From DASZMX01 sp035551475 (GTDB taxonomy: Bacteria; Verrucomicrobiota; Verrucomicrobiia; Limisphaerales; Palsa-1400): 64,000 bases of DNA. The notes under the pieces are model-generated. The model was not told the DNA's origin. It did not search any database and saw only the letters and a list, made by a program, of their open reading frames with translations. The position numbers were made by a program, and so were the translations under genes. Shown piece after piece: positions 52,198 to 60,599 of this stretch; positions within the stretch are counted from its first letter, which is position 1, and each line of letters begins with the position of its first letter. The stretch covers positions 74,756 through 138,755 of the forward strand of contig DASZMX010000053.1 in NCBI GenBank assembly GCA_035551475.1. The letters are read 5' to 3'.

Positions 52198-52785
52198 TTA
52201 AATGCGTTTATGGGACGAGAGGCGGCTGGTTTGGGCGTAGGCCAGCGCCAGGGCGAGAGCATCGGCGGCGTCCGGCTCGGGCAAAGCGGTAAGTTGCAAA
52301 AGGCGCTGCACCATTTTGGCGACGGCCAATTTCTGCGCCGCGCCGTACCCCACCACAGATTGCTTCACTTTGCGCGGCGCAATTTCGTAAATTTCCAAGC
52401 CGCCTTCACCCAGCGCGGCGAGCGCCGCCCCGCGCGCCTCGCCCATGATGAGCGCCGTCTGTAAATTCTGCGCGTAAAACAAACCTTCGATCGCGCAAAT
52501 GCTGGGACGATATTCCGCCAACAGCGTGCGCACCGTTTGGGCAATGTGCGTGAGGCAACGCGAGCGTTCCCAAGAGGCGGGGCATTTGATCGTGCCATGC
52601 GCGAGCGCGCGAGGCTGCGCCGGGCCAGCGTGAATCACACCATAACCCGTGCCCCGCAGCGAAGGATCAATGCCAATGATAATTTCATCCCGCCGCGCCG
52701 GGCGCGCGGCCACCGCGGCCGGCTCTTTTTTGGGCCGGCTCAACCGGCTCCGCATTTGCGCAAATTGTTCGGGCGTAAATCCCAT
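52198..52785 (-). CDS. ruvC: Holliday junction resolvase RuvC
   Basis: A 195-residue RNase H-fold endonuclease that cuts Holliday junctions with RuvAB. The four catalytic acids are visible: D40 (GIDPSLRGTGYG), E100 (AIEGLFYAQN), D172 and D175 (PDAADALALAL). An extra N-terminal segment of about 35 residues, basic and alanine-rich, precedes the usual start. ruvA and ruvB are not here. The start abuts the symporter stop, so it is cotranscribed with the upstream genes. Confidence 0.94.
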   Translation of the reverse strand: MGFTPEQFAQMRSRLSRPKKEPAAVAARPARRDEIIIGIDPSLRGTGYGVIHAGPAQPRALAHGTIKCPASWERSRCLTHIAQTVRTLLAEYRPSICAIEGLFYAQNLQTALIMGEARGAALAALGEGGLEIYEIAPRKVKQSVVGYGAAQKLAVAKMVQRLLQLTALPEPDAADALALALAYAQTSRLSSHKRI

Positions 52786-54339
52786 TCAAACTTTCAGTTT
52801 GCGCAGCCCCCACGCCGCGCCGACGGTGAGGCCGCATCCGATCATGGTGTACCATGGAAACGCCACCGTCACCGGCAGCTTCCAACCGCCCGGCAGGTGA
52901 CTTTGCGTGAGCGGGCTGATCCAGGCCATGACCGCCAGCGAAAGCAACATCGCCACGATCACCGCGCGCGCGGAGCCGGTCTTCCAAAAGAGGGCCAGCA
53001 GCAACCCGCCGAGCAGCGCGCCGCTGGTGAGCCCGCGCAATGTGAAAGCCGTTGTCAAGACGAACGCCACTTGCCGGCTGCCGTACGCCACCAGCGCCAG
53101 CGCCGCCGCCCACGCGATTGTGCTCGCCTTGCTGAAGCGCAGAAAAAAAGCGTCGGTGCGCCCGGGCAGCATTTTTTTGACAAAATCCATCGTGGACACC
53201 GACGCCAGCGCGGTCAAGGCGGAGCTGACGGAGGACATGGCGGCAGCCAGGATCGCCACAATGAGCAGGCCGCGCAGCAAATGAGGCGTTTCCGTCAAGA
53301 TGAATATTGGAAAAATGAAGTCGTTCGCATGCATCCCGGTGTTCGCCCCCACCAGCGGTATCGGCAACCGCAGCGGATGGCTTTGGTAGAAGGCCCACAG
53401 CATCACGCCCACCAGAAGAAAGATCAGAAAAAGCGGCAGAATGGCCACGGCGCTCAAAGCCAAAGCGCGGCGTCCGTCGCCGACATTTTTGCAGGCCAAA
53501 ACGCGCTGCACAATGAGTTGCTCGGCGCCATGCGACGAAAGCACCATAAAAGTCCCGCCGATCACGCCCATCCATATATTCATGGGATTTTCCCAGAGGC
53601 TCCGGGCACTCACCGCGACGTTGAGCCAATGCAGTTTTCCCTCTGCGCCGGCTTGCCGCAGGACCGCGCCCCAACCGCCTTCGACCAGGTGTGGAATATA
53701 AAAAAGCGTGAAAACGCCCCCCAGCAAGAACAAGCCGAACTGCGCGGCATCCGTCCAAATGACGCCTTTGACGCCGCCGATGTAGGTGTAAGTGAGCGAG
53801 AGAACAATGAACAAGACAATCGCCCCAAAGATGGGATCAAGCCCCGCGAAGCCGCCCAAAAAAGAATTGCCGAGCAGCAGCTTGAGCGGAATGGCGGCGA
53901 CGTAAACACGCACACCGGCGGCAAGAGTTTCGCTCAACAGAAAAAATCCCCCGGCCGTCTGCCGCGCGCCCTCGCCAAATGCGTTGGAAAAAAGTTGGTA
54001 CGGCGAATAAATCTCGCCCTTGAAATAATACGGAACCATCACCACCGCCAGGATGATGCGGGCGATCACGTACCCAATAATAAGTTGGATAAACGCCAGA
54101 TCGCCGCCTTCTCCATACGACATCGCCGGCACGCCGATAATGGTGAGAGCGCTGGTCTCGGCGGCCACGATGGAAAACCCAATGCCCCACCACGGAATAT
54201 CCTTGCTGCCCAGAAAATAGTCGCGCGTGTTGCGTTGGTCGCGCCCGAACCAACTGCCCAACCCCACGATGCCGCCAAAGTAAAGCAGGATGACGATCCA
54301 GTCGCCTGCGTTGAGGAAATGGGCGCCGGCGCCGGACAT
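52786..54339 (-). CDS. sodium:solute symporter family protein
   Basis: A 517-residue SSS-family transporter with about 13 hydrophobic segments. The start of the first helices shows WFGRDQRNTRDYFLGSKDIP, with TSALTIIGVPAMSYGEGGDL next, both family hallmarks; SAMSSVSSALTALASVSTMD contributes the sodium site. The solute cannot be inferred. Its ATG overlaps the adenosyltransferase stop (TAATG). Confidence 0.9.
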   Translation of the reverse strand: MSGAGAHFLNAGDWIVILLYFGGIVGLGSWFGRDQRNTRDYFLGSKDIPWWGIGFSIVAAETSALTIIGVPAMSYGEGGDLAFIQLIIGYVIARIILAVVMVPYYFKGEIYSPYQLFSNAFGEGARQTAGGFFLLSETLAAGVRVYVAAIPLKLLLGNSFLGGFAGLDPIFGAIVLFIVLSLTYTYIGGVKGVIWTDAAQFGLFLLGGVFTLFYIPHLVEGGWGAVLRQAGAEGKLHWLNVAVSARSLWENPMNIWMGVIGGTFMVLSSHGAEQLIVQRVLACKNVGDGRRALALSAVAILPLFLIFLLVGVMLWAFYQSHPLRLPIPLVGANTGMHANDFIFPIFILTETPHLLRGLLIVAILAAAMSSVSSALTALASVSTMDFVKKMLPGRTDAFFLRFSKASTIAWAAALALVAYGSRQVAFVLTTAFTLRGLTSGALLGGLLLALFWKTGSARAVIVAMLLSLAVMAWISPLTQSHLPGGWKLPVTVAFPWYTMIGCGLTVGAAWGLRKLKV

Positions 54340-54887
54340 TAGTTGACAGGAGGCGGCGCTTCATGGACTTCAGCCCAGCGGGCCAGCAGCCAGAGGACAT
54401 CCGAAAGGCGATTGAGAAAAACAATGATCTCCGCGTTTTGCAATTGCTTGTCCTCGTGCAATTCGCAAGCGTGGCGCTCGGCGCGGCGGCACACGGTGCG
54501 GGCGAGATCGAGCCCCGCGGAGGCCGCATTGGCGCCCGGCGTGGCCCAGCCTTGGAAAGAAACTTTCTGGGATTCGATGTCTTCGGCAATGACGTCAAGC
54601 TTCGCCGTCAAATCCGGCGTGACAATGGAAAAACCGTCTTTCACATAGCGCGGCAGATCGGAGGTGAGGGTGGCCAATTCACCCATCAATGTGACCAGGT
54701 CCTTTTGGATGCCGAGCAATCGGTCACCGAGGACTTTTGTGCGGGCGGCGGCGCGAGCGATTCCTAGCGCGGCGTTCAATTCATCGACCGACCCATAGGC
54801 GGCGACGCGCGGATGGCATTTGGAAGTGCGCCGGTTGTACATCAACCCCGTCGTCCCGTCGTCGCCTTTCCTGGTCACAATGCTCAC
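54339..54887 (-). CDS. PduO-type cob(I)alamin adenosyltransferase
   Basis: About 182 residues from GTG 54887 (a TTG four codons earlier is possible). TRKGDDGTTGLMYN is the ATP-binding N-terminus of the PduO/MMAB group, and RTVCRRAERHACEL plus LNRLSDVLWLLARW are its other hallmarks. It adds the adenosyl group to cobalamin. Its position next to the methylmalonyl-CoA mutase operon on the same strand fits a supply role for MutAB. Confidence 0.92.
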   Translation of the reverse strand: MSIVTRKGDDGTTGLMYNRRTSKCHPRVAAYGSVDELNAALGIARAAARTKVLGDRLLGIQKDLVTLMGELATLTSDLPRYVKDGFSIVTPDLTAKLDVIAEDIESQKVSFQGWATPGANAASAGLDLARTVCRRAERHACELHEDKQLQNAEIIVFLNRLSDVLWLLARWAEVHEAPPPVN

Positions 54888-54973
54888 GGGAACGTACAAT
54901 AATGAATTCGGAAAGGTTGAACAGGAGGAACTTGAAATCGCGCGCGAACAAAGTTATCGATTAGGCAATTCCC

Positions 54974-56113
54974 ATGAAGATTCTCATTCCCGAACTCGCG
55001 AGCGCATTTCTGGCTTTGACCGGGCTGGCCGCCACTCTGCCAATGAAAGAGCCGCGCCTGACCGAAGAGCAAGGGAGCGCGCAACTGGCGTCCTTCGCAG
55101 CCGCCTGGCACACGCGCCCAGAATGGGAAGCGCGAGCCCATAATATCCGGGATGGAATTTTGCGCGGCGCCAACCTTCAGCCGCTGCCCACCCGCAACGA
55201 CTTGAAAGCGATCGCGTGGGGACGGCAGGAGCGACGTGGTTACACCGTGGAGAACGTGGCGTTCGAAAGTTTGCCGGGATTTTTCGTGACTGGAAACCTC
55301 TATCGTCCCAGCCACGGGGCGGGACCGTGGCCGGCGATGCTTTGCCCGCACGGCCACGGCCCGGGCGCGCCGCGTGTCAATAGCACAACGCAAACACGCT
55401 GCGCGGCCCTGGCCCGCATGGGCGTCATGGCCTTCGCCTACGACATGGTGGGCTACGGCGACTCCACCCAACTGGCGCACAAAGATCCCAACGCGCTGAC
55501 GTTTCAGCTTTGGGACAGCATTCGGGCATTGGATTACTTGACAGCCCTGCCCGGCGTGGATGCGACCCGCCTGGGCGCCACCGGCGAATCCGGCGGCGGG
55601 ACACAGACATTCCTGCTCGGCGCCGTGGACGACCGATTGACCTTGAGCGTGCCCGTGGTCCAGGTGTCCGCGCATTTTTTCGGCGGGTGCGTCTGCGAAA
55701 GTGGATTGCCCATTCACCATTCAGCCACGCACGACACCGACAATGTCGAAATCGCGGCGTTATTCGCCCCGAGGCCGATGTGCGTGATTTCGGACGGGAA
55801 GGATTGGACGCGTAATGTGCCAAAGGTTGAGTTTCCCTATATTCAACGCGTGTACGAAGTTTTCGGCGCATCGACCAACGTGGCGAATGTTCATCTGGCC
55901 GACGAAGGCCACGATTACGGCCCCTCGAAGCGGCGGGCGATGTATGCGTTCGTGGCGGAAAAATGGGGTTTGCGCGCGGCGGACGCGGATGAAACCGATG
56001 CCGTCGCGGACACGAATTCGCTCCGGGTTTTTACGGCCGAACATCCGCGGCCCGCGTATGCGCTCGAGGGCGGAGCCGCGGTGGCGGAGGCGCTGGCAAA
56101 AGCCAGGCGCTGA
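54974..56113 (+). CDS. secreted alpha/beta-hydrolase (acetylxylan-esterase-like)
   Basis: 379 residues with a signal peptide of about 20 residues. The nucleophile serine is S206 in GATGESGGGTQ, the catalytic histidine is probably in DEGHDYGPSKR, and LCPHGHGPG should form the oxyanion region. Such exported hydrolases are frequent in polysaccharide-degrading Verrucomicrobiota and Planctomycetes. Ester substrate unknown. It is divergent from the adenosyltransferase and its stop is two bases from the converging dnaG stop. Confidence 0.75.
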   Translation: MKILIPELASAFLALTGLAATLPMKEPRLTEEQGSAQLASFAAAWHTRPEWEARAHNIRDGILRGANLQPLPTRNDLKAIAWGRQERRGYTVENVAFESLPGFFVTGNLYRPSHGAGPWPAMLCPHGHGPGAPRVNSTTQTRCAALARMGVMAFAYDMVGYGDSTQLAHKDPNALTFQLWDSIRALDYLTALPGVDATRLGATGESGGGTQTFLLGAVDDRLTLSVPVVQVSAHFFGGCVCESGLPIHHSATHDTDNVEIAALFAPRPMCVISDGKDWTRNVPKVEFPYIQRVYEVFGASTNVANVHLADEGHDYGPSKRRAMYAFVAEKWGLRAADADETDAVADTNSLRVFTAEHPRPAYALEGGAAVAEALAKARR

Positions 56114-56115
56114 AG

Positions 56116-57945
56116 TCACACCTCGTCGGCGCGAGGCGAGAGCGGCTGTTTTTTTTGCAGGCGCAGGGATTGCATTTGCAAGACGAGCGCGGTTTGCTCC
56201 GCTTCGGAGAGGTCCGGCAGGGCCAGCCGTTGGTTCGCGGCCACGAGCTGAAGATCCAGATATTTATCCCGCAGCCGCTTTAACGTTCCATCGCGCGCCC
56301 CGGCGCCTTTCAGAACCGCCGCCGGCTCGGTGATGGGCCGGTTGTCCGCCAGGATTTCCGTGACAAGACTTTTCCAATCCTCCTGCGAAGCCGCCGAGAG
56401 CCACGCCGCCACGCCGCGCCAGGAATCGGCGGCATGCGCTTCCAACCGGTCGGCCATGATCGCGCGCACGCCCGGATGCGTCAGCCAGTCCAAATCGAGA
56501 TGCGCCGCAATCCACTCAATAAAATCGTCGTTCTCCAGCGTCAGGCGCAGGAGCCAGCATTCGTTATCCGGCGGACGCGGCGCTGCGATTTCGGGCGCCG
56601 GGTCGGGGCCGGCGGAATCTTCCGCGCGCGGCGGCGCGGCGCGGCCCGTCTTCTTGAAGGCGGCGCGCACGGAGTCGGCGGACACAGAGAGACGCTGGGC
56701 GGTTTTCTGGGCGTAAGTGTCAAATAAAACCGCGCTGCCGGTTTTGTGCACCGCCTCGGACATTTCCTGCACAATGGCCTGGCGGCCGCGATCGGTTTCC
56801 GGGCTGTGGGTGACGCACAAGCGGTCGAGATAGTAGTCAAAGAAACTGCGGGCCCGCGCAATAAGGTCAGCGAAGGCCGGCCCGCCAAATTCCTTGATGT
56901 AGCTGTCCGGATCGTGCGGCGCGGGAATGCTGGCGACGCGCACCGCCAACCCGGAGGCCAGCAAGCTGTCAAACGAACGGACCGCGGCGTTCTGGCCGGC
57001 GTTGTCGGAGTCAAAACAAAGCACCACCTCTTCCACATACCGTTTCAGAATGCGGGTATGGTCGGCGGTAAGGGCGGTGCCCTGCGGGGCGACGACGTTT
57101 CGCACGCCCGCCATGAAACAGGCGATGAGATCAAGCTGGCCTTCGCAAATGAGAGCCGCCCCTTTGTCCAGCAAATCGCGCTTGGATTTGTCCAGGCCGA
57201 ACATGACTTTCCCCTTCGTGAAAATGGGGCTTTCCGGGGAATTGACGTATTTAGCCGTCTTTTCGTCCCCGCTCAGGACGCGCCCGCTGAATCCGATGAC
57301 TCTCCCTTGTTCATCGCAAATGGGGAAGATTAGCCGCCCGCGAAACCGGTCGTAAAAATGGTAGCTGTCCTCCTTGCGCACCACCAGGCCGGATTGCTCC
57401 ATCAACCCGAAATCGAGCCGCCGGGACTTGGCCCAATTCACCGTGTCATCCCAGAGATCGGGCGCGTAGCCAAGCCGAAAAAGCTCCACCGCCTCCGCGG
57501 AGACGCCGCGCTTGGCGAGGTAATCACGCGCGATCTGGCCTGCGGGGTCGGTGGCCAGGGCGGTTTGCCAGCGTTGCGTGATGTCTTGGTGAATTTGCAG
57601 AAGCTGGTCTTTGATGTGGCGCCCCTGCGCCTGGGCGGGATCGGCGGTTTTCTCGATGACGATATGCGCGCGCTCCGCCAACCGGCGCACTGCGTCGGGA
57701 AAATCAATGCTCTCGTATTCCTTGATGAAGGTGAAGACGTCGCCGCCCTTGTGGCAGCCGAAGCAGTGGAAAATTTGCTTGTGCGGATTGACGTTGAAGC
57801 TGGGGGACTTCTCCTTGTGAAACGGGCAGAGCGCGACGAAATTGGCCCCGTTGCGCTTGAGCGGAATGGCGGCGCCGATGATGTCAACAATATCGCTGGC
57901 GGCCCGGATTTGCTCGAGGGTGGCTGGGGCAATGAAAACGCCCAT
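56116..57945 (-). CDS. dnaG: DNA primase
   Basis: A 609-residue primase that lays RNA primers for replication. The N-terminal zinc finger is C40-x2-H43 with C61-x2-C64 (CPFHKEKS, FHCFGC). The RNA polymerase core contains FSGRVLSGDEKTAKYVNSPE, and the TOPRIM domain shows ICEGQLDLIA and CFDSDNAGQNA. The C-terminal 170 residues should bind the helicase. Length is typical. Confidence 0.96.
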   Translation of the reverse strand: MGVFIAPATLEQIRAASDIVDIIGAAIPLKRNGANFVALCPFHKEKSPSFNVNPHKQIFHCFGCHKGGDVFTFIKEYESIDFPDAVRRLAERAHIVIEKTADPAQAQGRHIKDQLLQIHQDITQRWQTALATDPAGQIARDYLAKRGVSAEAVELFRLGYAPDLWDDTVNWAKSRRLDFGLMEQSGLVVRKEDSYHFYDRFRGRLIFPICDEQGRVIGFSGRVLSGDEKTAKYVNSPESPIFTKGKVMFGLDKSKRDLLDKGAALICEGQLDLIACFMAGVRNVVAPQGTALTADHTRILKRYVEEVVLCFDSDNAGQNAAVRSFDSLLASGLAVRVASIPAPHDPDSYIKEFGGPAFADLIARARSFFDYYLDRLCVTHSPETDRGRQAIVQEMSEAVHKTGSAVLFDTYAQKTAQRLSVSADSVRAAFKKTGRAAPPRAEDSAGPDPAPEIAAPRPPDNECWLLRLTLENDDFIEWIAAHLDLDWLTHPGVRAIMADRLEAHAADSWRGVAAWLSAASQEDWKSLVTEILADNRPITEPAAVLKGAGARDGTLKRLRDKYLDLQLVAANQRLALPDLSEAEQTALVLQMQSLRLQKKQPLSPRADEV

Positions 57946-57956
57946 AGGCGGCGGAC

Positions 57957-58625
57957 TTACTTCTTCGGGGCGCCGAGAATTTCGTTGAGCTGCTGCTCCT
58001 GCTTTTTGGCCATGGTGTCCGTCTTGGGGCGCGGGGCCTCCGGCGTGACCGACGCAATCAGGAGCGGCTTGAGATTCTCCTTGGCGGCATGGCCGGAGAA
58101 GGATTCAAACAGGACCGCCTGCTGAATGCTGCCATACGTCGGGAACGAGACGCCTTCAAAATTCTGGTTCTGCACCTTGGCCGTGCGCGCCAATTCCTCC
58201 TTGCTGATGATGCGCGCGTTCATGAGGGCGAGCAGACAAACCAGCATGCAGGCAAAACGCACCGCGCCGCCCGCCATGCCAAGGTAAAATTCCGCGCGCC
58301 CAAAAAGATCGCTGCCCACGAGTTTTTCCCCCACCGCCTTCTTGATCCAAAGAAAAACAAAATGCACGCCCAGGCCGATGAGCACGTAGGAAAAAATGAC
58401 GCACCAGAGCATGTCGAGGGAGGTGTTTTGACGGAAGACCGCGGCCAGGGGGCGGTAAAAAAAGGCGGCGGCCACCATGATGCCGATCCATTGCAGCATG
58501 GGGAGGATTTCCTGCGACATGCCGTGCTTGCGCCCCAGAATGACCCCGACGATCAGCCAGAGGACGACGAAGATGTCAAAATAATTGAATGCCAGCTTGT
58601 TGACAGCCAGACCAAGGATGCACAT
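57957..58625 (-). CDS. CvpA-like membrane protein
   Basis: About 222 residues from ATG 58625, placing a first helix with NYFDIFVVLWLIVGVILGRKHG at the N-terminus, the typical CvpA opening. A TTG start 44 codons earlier adds an atypical segment. Four hydrophobic segments are followed by a charged C-terminal tail of about 90 residues (TMAKKQEQQLNEILGAPKK end). CvpA-family proteins affect envelope homeostasis and colicin V export in E. coli. It lies 11 bases upstream of dnaG and is probably cotranscribed. Confidence 0.7.
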   Translation of the reverse strand: MCILGLAVNKLAFNYFDIFVVLWLIVGVILGRKHGMSQEILPMLQWIGIMVAAAFFYRPLAAVFRQNTSLDMLWCVIFSYVLIGLGVHFVFLWIKKAVGEKLVGSDLFGRAEFYLGMAGGAVRFACMLVCLLALMNARIISKEELARTAKVQNQNFEGVSFPTYGSIQQAVLFESFSGHAAKENLKPLLIASVTPEAPRPKTDTMAKKQEQQLNEILGAPKK

Positions 58626-58874
58626 AGCAAAAATGACCGTAGCAGCTTTCCTGCCGTTGAACAGGATATTTTGAGAAAGGGCCTTCGGCGCCACCGCCTC
58701 TTTCGAAAAAAAATATGTTGACTGAAAGGCGGAGGAGACGGCAGTCTCTGGCTGCAAGAATAATTATTCTCTACGCTGAAAGCGCGGTGGCCGGGTTTTT
58801 GACACGGCTGGCCGGTTTTGAGGCGCCGGACGCGCAGGCGCGCGGCCCGGAGCGGAGTTGACCGATTGATCACT

Positions 58875-59159
58875 ATGAAAAAAAAGCAAGCAAAAGCCCC
58901 CAAGACATACACGCGGAAAAAGATTGTTGACGAATTCACAGATCTGCCGATTTCCCGCCAGCAAAAATGGCAGCTCCGCCGCGCCAAGGAAGGCCGTTGC
59001 GTGATTTGCGGCCAGCCCAAAGTGACGGCCTGGCATTGCCTCAAGCACGCCATCGCCAACCGCGAATGGGCGCGCAAATACTCCGGCTCCGTGCGCCGGA
59101 ACGAGACCCTCACCTACAAATTGGCGGCCAAAACCAAGCCGTCCAAGAAGAAGAGCTGA
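58875..59159 (+). CDS. small basic zinc-finger-like protein
   Basis: 94 residues, strongly basic. CVICGQPKVTAWHCLKH gives a CxxC...CxxH candidate zinc site. Lysine-rich ends (MKKKQAKAP, KPSKKKS) suggest nucleic-acid binding. ATG 58875 is chosen; an upstream in-frame start adds 19 residues of low complexity. I do not recognise a named family. A strong inverted repeat follows the stop. Confidence 0.6.
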   Translation: MKKKQAKAPKTYTRKKIVDEFTDLPISRQQKWQLRRAKEGRCVICGQPKVTAWHCLKHAIANREWARKYSGSVRRNETLTYKLAAKTKPSKKKS

Positions 59160-59169
59160 TTTCCACCCC

Positions 59170-59211
59170 AAGCGGGACGACCGGCCGGACTCCCGGCCGT
59201 CGTCCCCGCTT
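59170..59211. terminator. long GC-rich inverted repeat after the small zinc protein
   Basis: AAGCGGGACGACCGGCCGG pairs with CCGGCCGTCGTCCCCGCTT over an ACT loop, with one bulge and one mismatch: a stem of about 18 bp. No T-run follows on either side, so it may act as a transcript-end stabiliser or an inefficient terminator. It starts 10 bases after the stop codon. Confidence 0.55.
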
Positions 59212-59256
59212 TGGCCTCCTTCCCGCTTCGTCCCTTTTTCCAAAAATTTCCCACGC

Positions 59257-59295
59257 TTGACAACGTCCGCATAGTGTATTAATACATAGATACAC
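59257..59295 (+). promoter_or_regulatory. promoter and YtrA-type operator of the GntR/ABC operon
   Basis: TTGACA (59257-59262) and TAATAC (59280-59285) with a 17-base spacer form a good promoter. An inverted repeat GTGTAT (59274-59279) ... ATACAC (59290-59295) covers the -10 and start region, resembling operators of YtrA-subfamily GntR repressors. Expected transcription start is only about 7 bases before the ATG at 59299, so the mRNA would be almost leaderless. Confidence 0.65.
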
Positions 59296-59298
59296 CTT

Positions 59299-59691
59299 AT
59301 GCAGATTCACATCAGCGCCACGGACGGAGTTCCTATCTATATGCAGATCGTCCGCCAGGTGAAACAGCTGGCGGCCACGGGACGCTTGGCCCCCGGGGAG
59401 GAAATTCCGCCGATCCGCGCGCTCGCGGAAACCCTGGTCGTCAATCCCAACACCGTGGCGCGCGCCTACCTGGAGCTGGAACGGGCCGGCATCGTCACCA
59501 AACGCCAGGGGTCGGGCACGTATCTTTCGGCGGCGCCATCGCCCTTGTCGCGGCGGGAGAAATTGAAAGCGCTGGCCGAGAGAGCAGACGCTTTGCTGGT
59601 GGAGGCGGGCCATCTGGACGTCGCGCTGGAGGACGTCGTGACTTTGGTGCGCGAGCGCGCGGCATCCTTTCAAACCATCGCCAAAAAATGA
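59299..59691 (+). CDS. GntR-family regulator, YtrA subfamily
   Basis: A 130-residue repressor-type protein. The winged helix-turn-helix occupies about residues 8-75 (PIYMQIVRQVKQL, RALAETLVVNPNTVARAYLELE, RQGSGTYL). A short helical C-terminal dimerisation part of about 50 residues is the hallmark of YtrA, in place of a large effector domain. It probably represses its own operon with the ABC transporter that follows; its stop overlaps the ATPase start (ATGA). Confidence 0.9.
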   Translation: MQIHISATDGVPIYMQIVRQVKQLAATGRLAPGEEIPPIRALAETLVVNPNTVARAYLELERAGIVTKRQGSGTYLSAAPSPLSRREKLKALAERADALLVEAGHLDVALEDVVTLVRERAASFQTIAKK

Positions 59692-60599
59692 AATTCCCCT
59701 CCCCCTCCTCGGCGGACGCGGTCGTGGCGCTCAACAACGTCACCCGAAAATTTGGCGCCAAGACTGTGTTGAACGGCGTTTCCCTGTATGTGCCGCGCGG
59801 GAGCGTGTTCGGATTGGTCGGGGAAAACGGCGCCGGCAAGACTACGCTTATCAAACATATCCTGGGGCTGCTGCGGGCGGAAGGAGGGACAGTGCGGGTA
59901 TTTGACATGGATCCGGTCCGATCTCCGGTGGAGACGCTGGGCCGGATTGGTTATCTGTCTGAGCAGCCGGATTTGCCGGGCTGGATGCGGGTCGATGAAT
60001 TGCTGCGCTACAGCCAGGCCTTCTATCCAAGGTGGGACGCCGCGTACGCGGAAGACATGCGCGCGAAATTCGGGCTGAATCCCGCCCAGCGCATCAAGAC
60101 GCTCTCCAAAGGACAGCAGGCCAAAGCCGGATTGTTGATCGCGCAAGCGCATCGCCCGGAATTGCTGCTGCTCGATGAGCCCAGTTCGGGCCTGGATCCG
60201 CTGGTGCGGCGCGACATTTTAGAGGCTGTCATACGCACGGTGGCGGACGAAGGCCGGACGGTGTTTTTTTCCTCGCACTTGCTGGAGGAAATCGAGCGGG
60301 TGTCAGATCACATCGCGATGTTGCATCACGGCAAGCTGGCGTGGTGCGGCCCGCTGGACGAGATCAAGGCGCAGCATCGCTTTTTTACGCTGCGGTTTGC
60401 CGACGCGCAAGCCACCCCGCCGGTCTTGGCTGGCGCGCGCTGTTTTTCAGGGCTCGGCCGGGAATGGTCGGTGATTGGCAACGGCCACCGGCAGGAACTC
60501 CCCTTGTCCGCCGCGGCGGCGGGAGCCGAGATTGTGGCGGAGCGCGCCCCTTCGCTGCATGAAATCTTTGTCGCGTATGCGGGAGGATCTGGCGCGTGA
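59688..60599 (+). CDS. ABC transporter ATP-binding protein
   Basis: A 303-residue ATPase of the exporter/antibiotic-resistance type. Walker A is GENGAGKTT at residues 45-53, the signature is LSKGQQAKA, Walker B LLLLDEPSSGLDP, and the switch FFSSHLLEEIERV. The C-terminal 80 residues form an accessory domain. Coupled by overlapping stop/start codons both to the regulator and to the permease. Confidence 0.92.
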   Translation: MKFPSPSSADAVVALNNVTRKFGAKTVLNGVSLYVPRGSVFGLVGENGAGKTTLIKHILGLLRAEGGTVRVFDMDPVRSPVETLGRIGYLSEQPDLPGWMRVDELLRYSQAFYPRWDAAYAEDMRAKFGLNPAQRIKTLSKGQQAKAGLLIAQAHRPELLLLDEPSSGLDPLVRRDILEAVIRTVADEGRTVFFSSHLLEEIERVSDHIAMLHHGKLAWCGPLDEIKAQHRFFTLRFADAQATPPVLAGARCFSGLGREWSVIGNGHRQELPLSAAAAGAEIVAERAPSLHEIFVAYAGGSGA

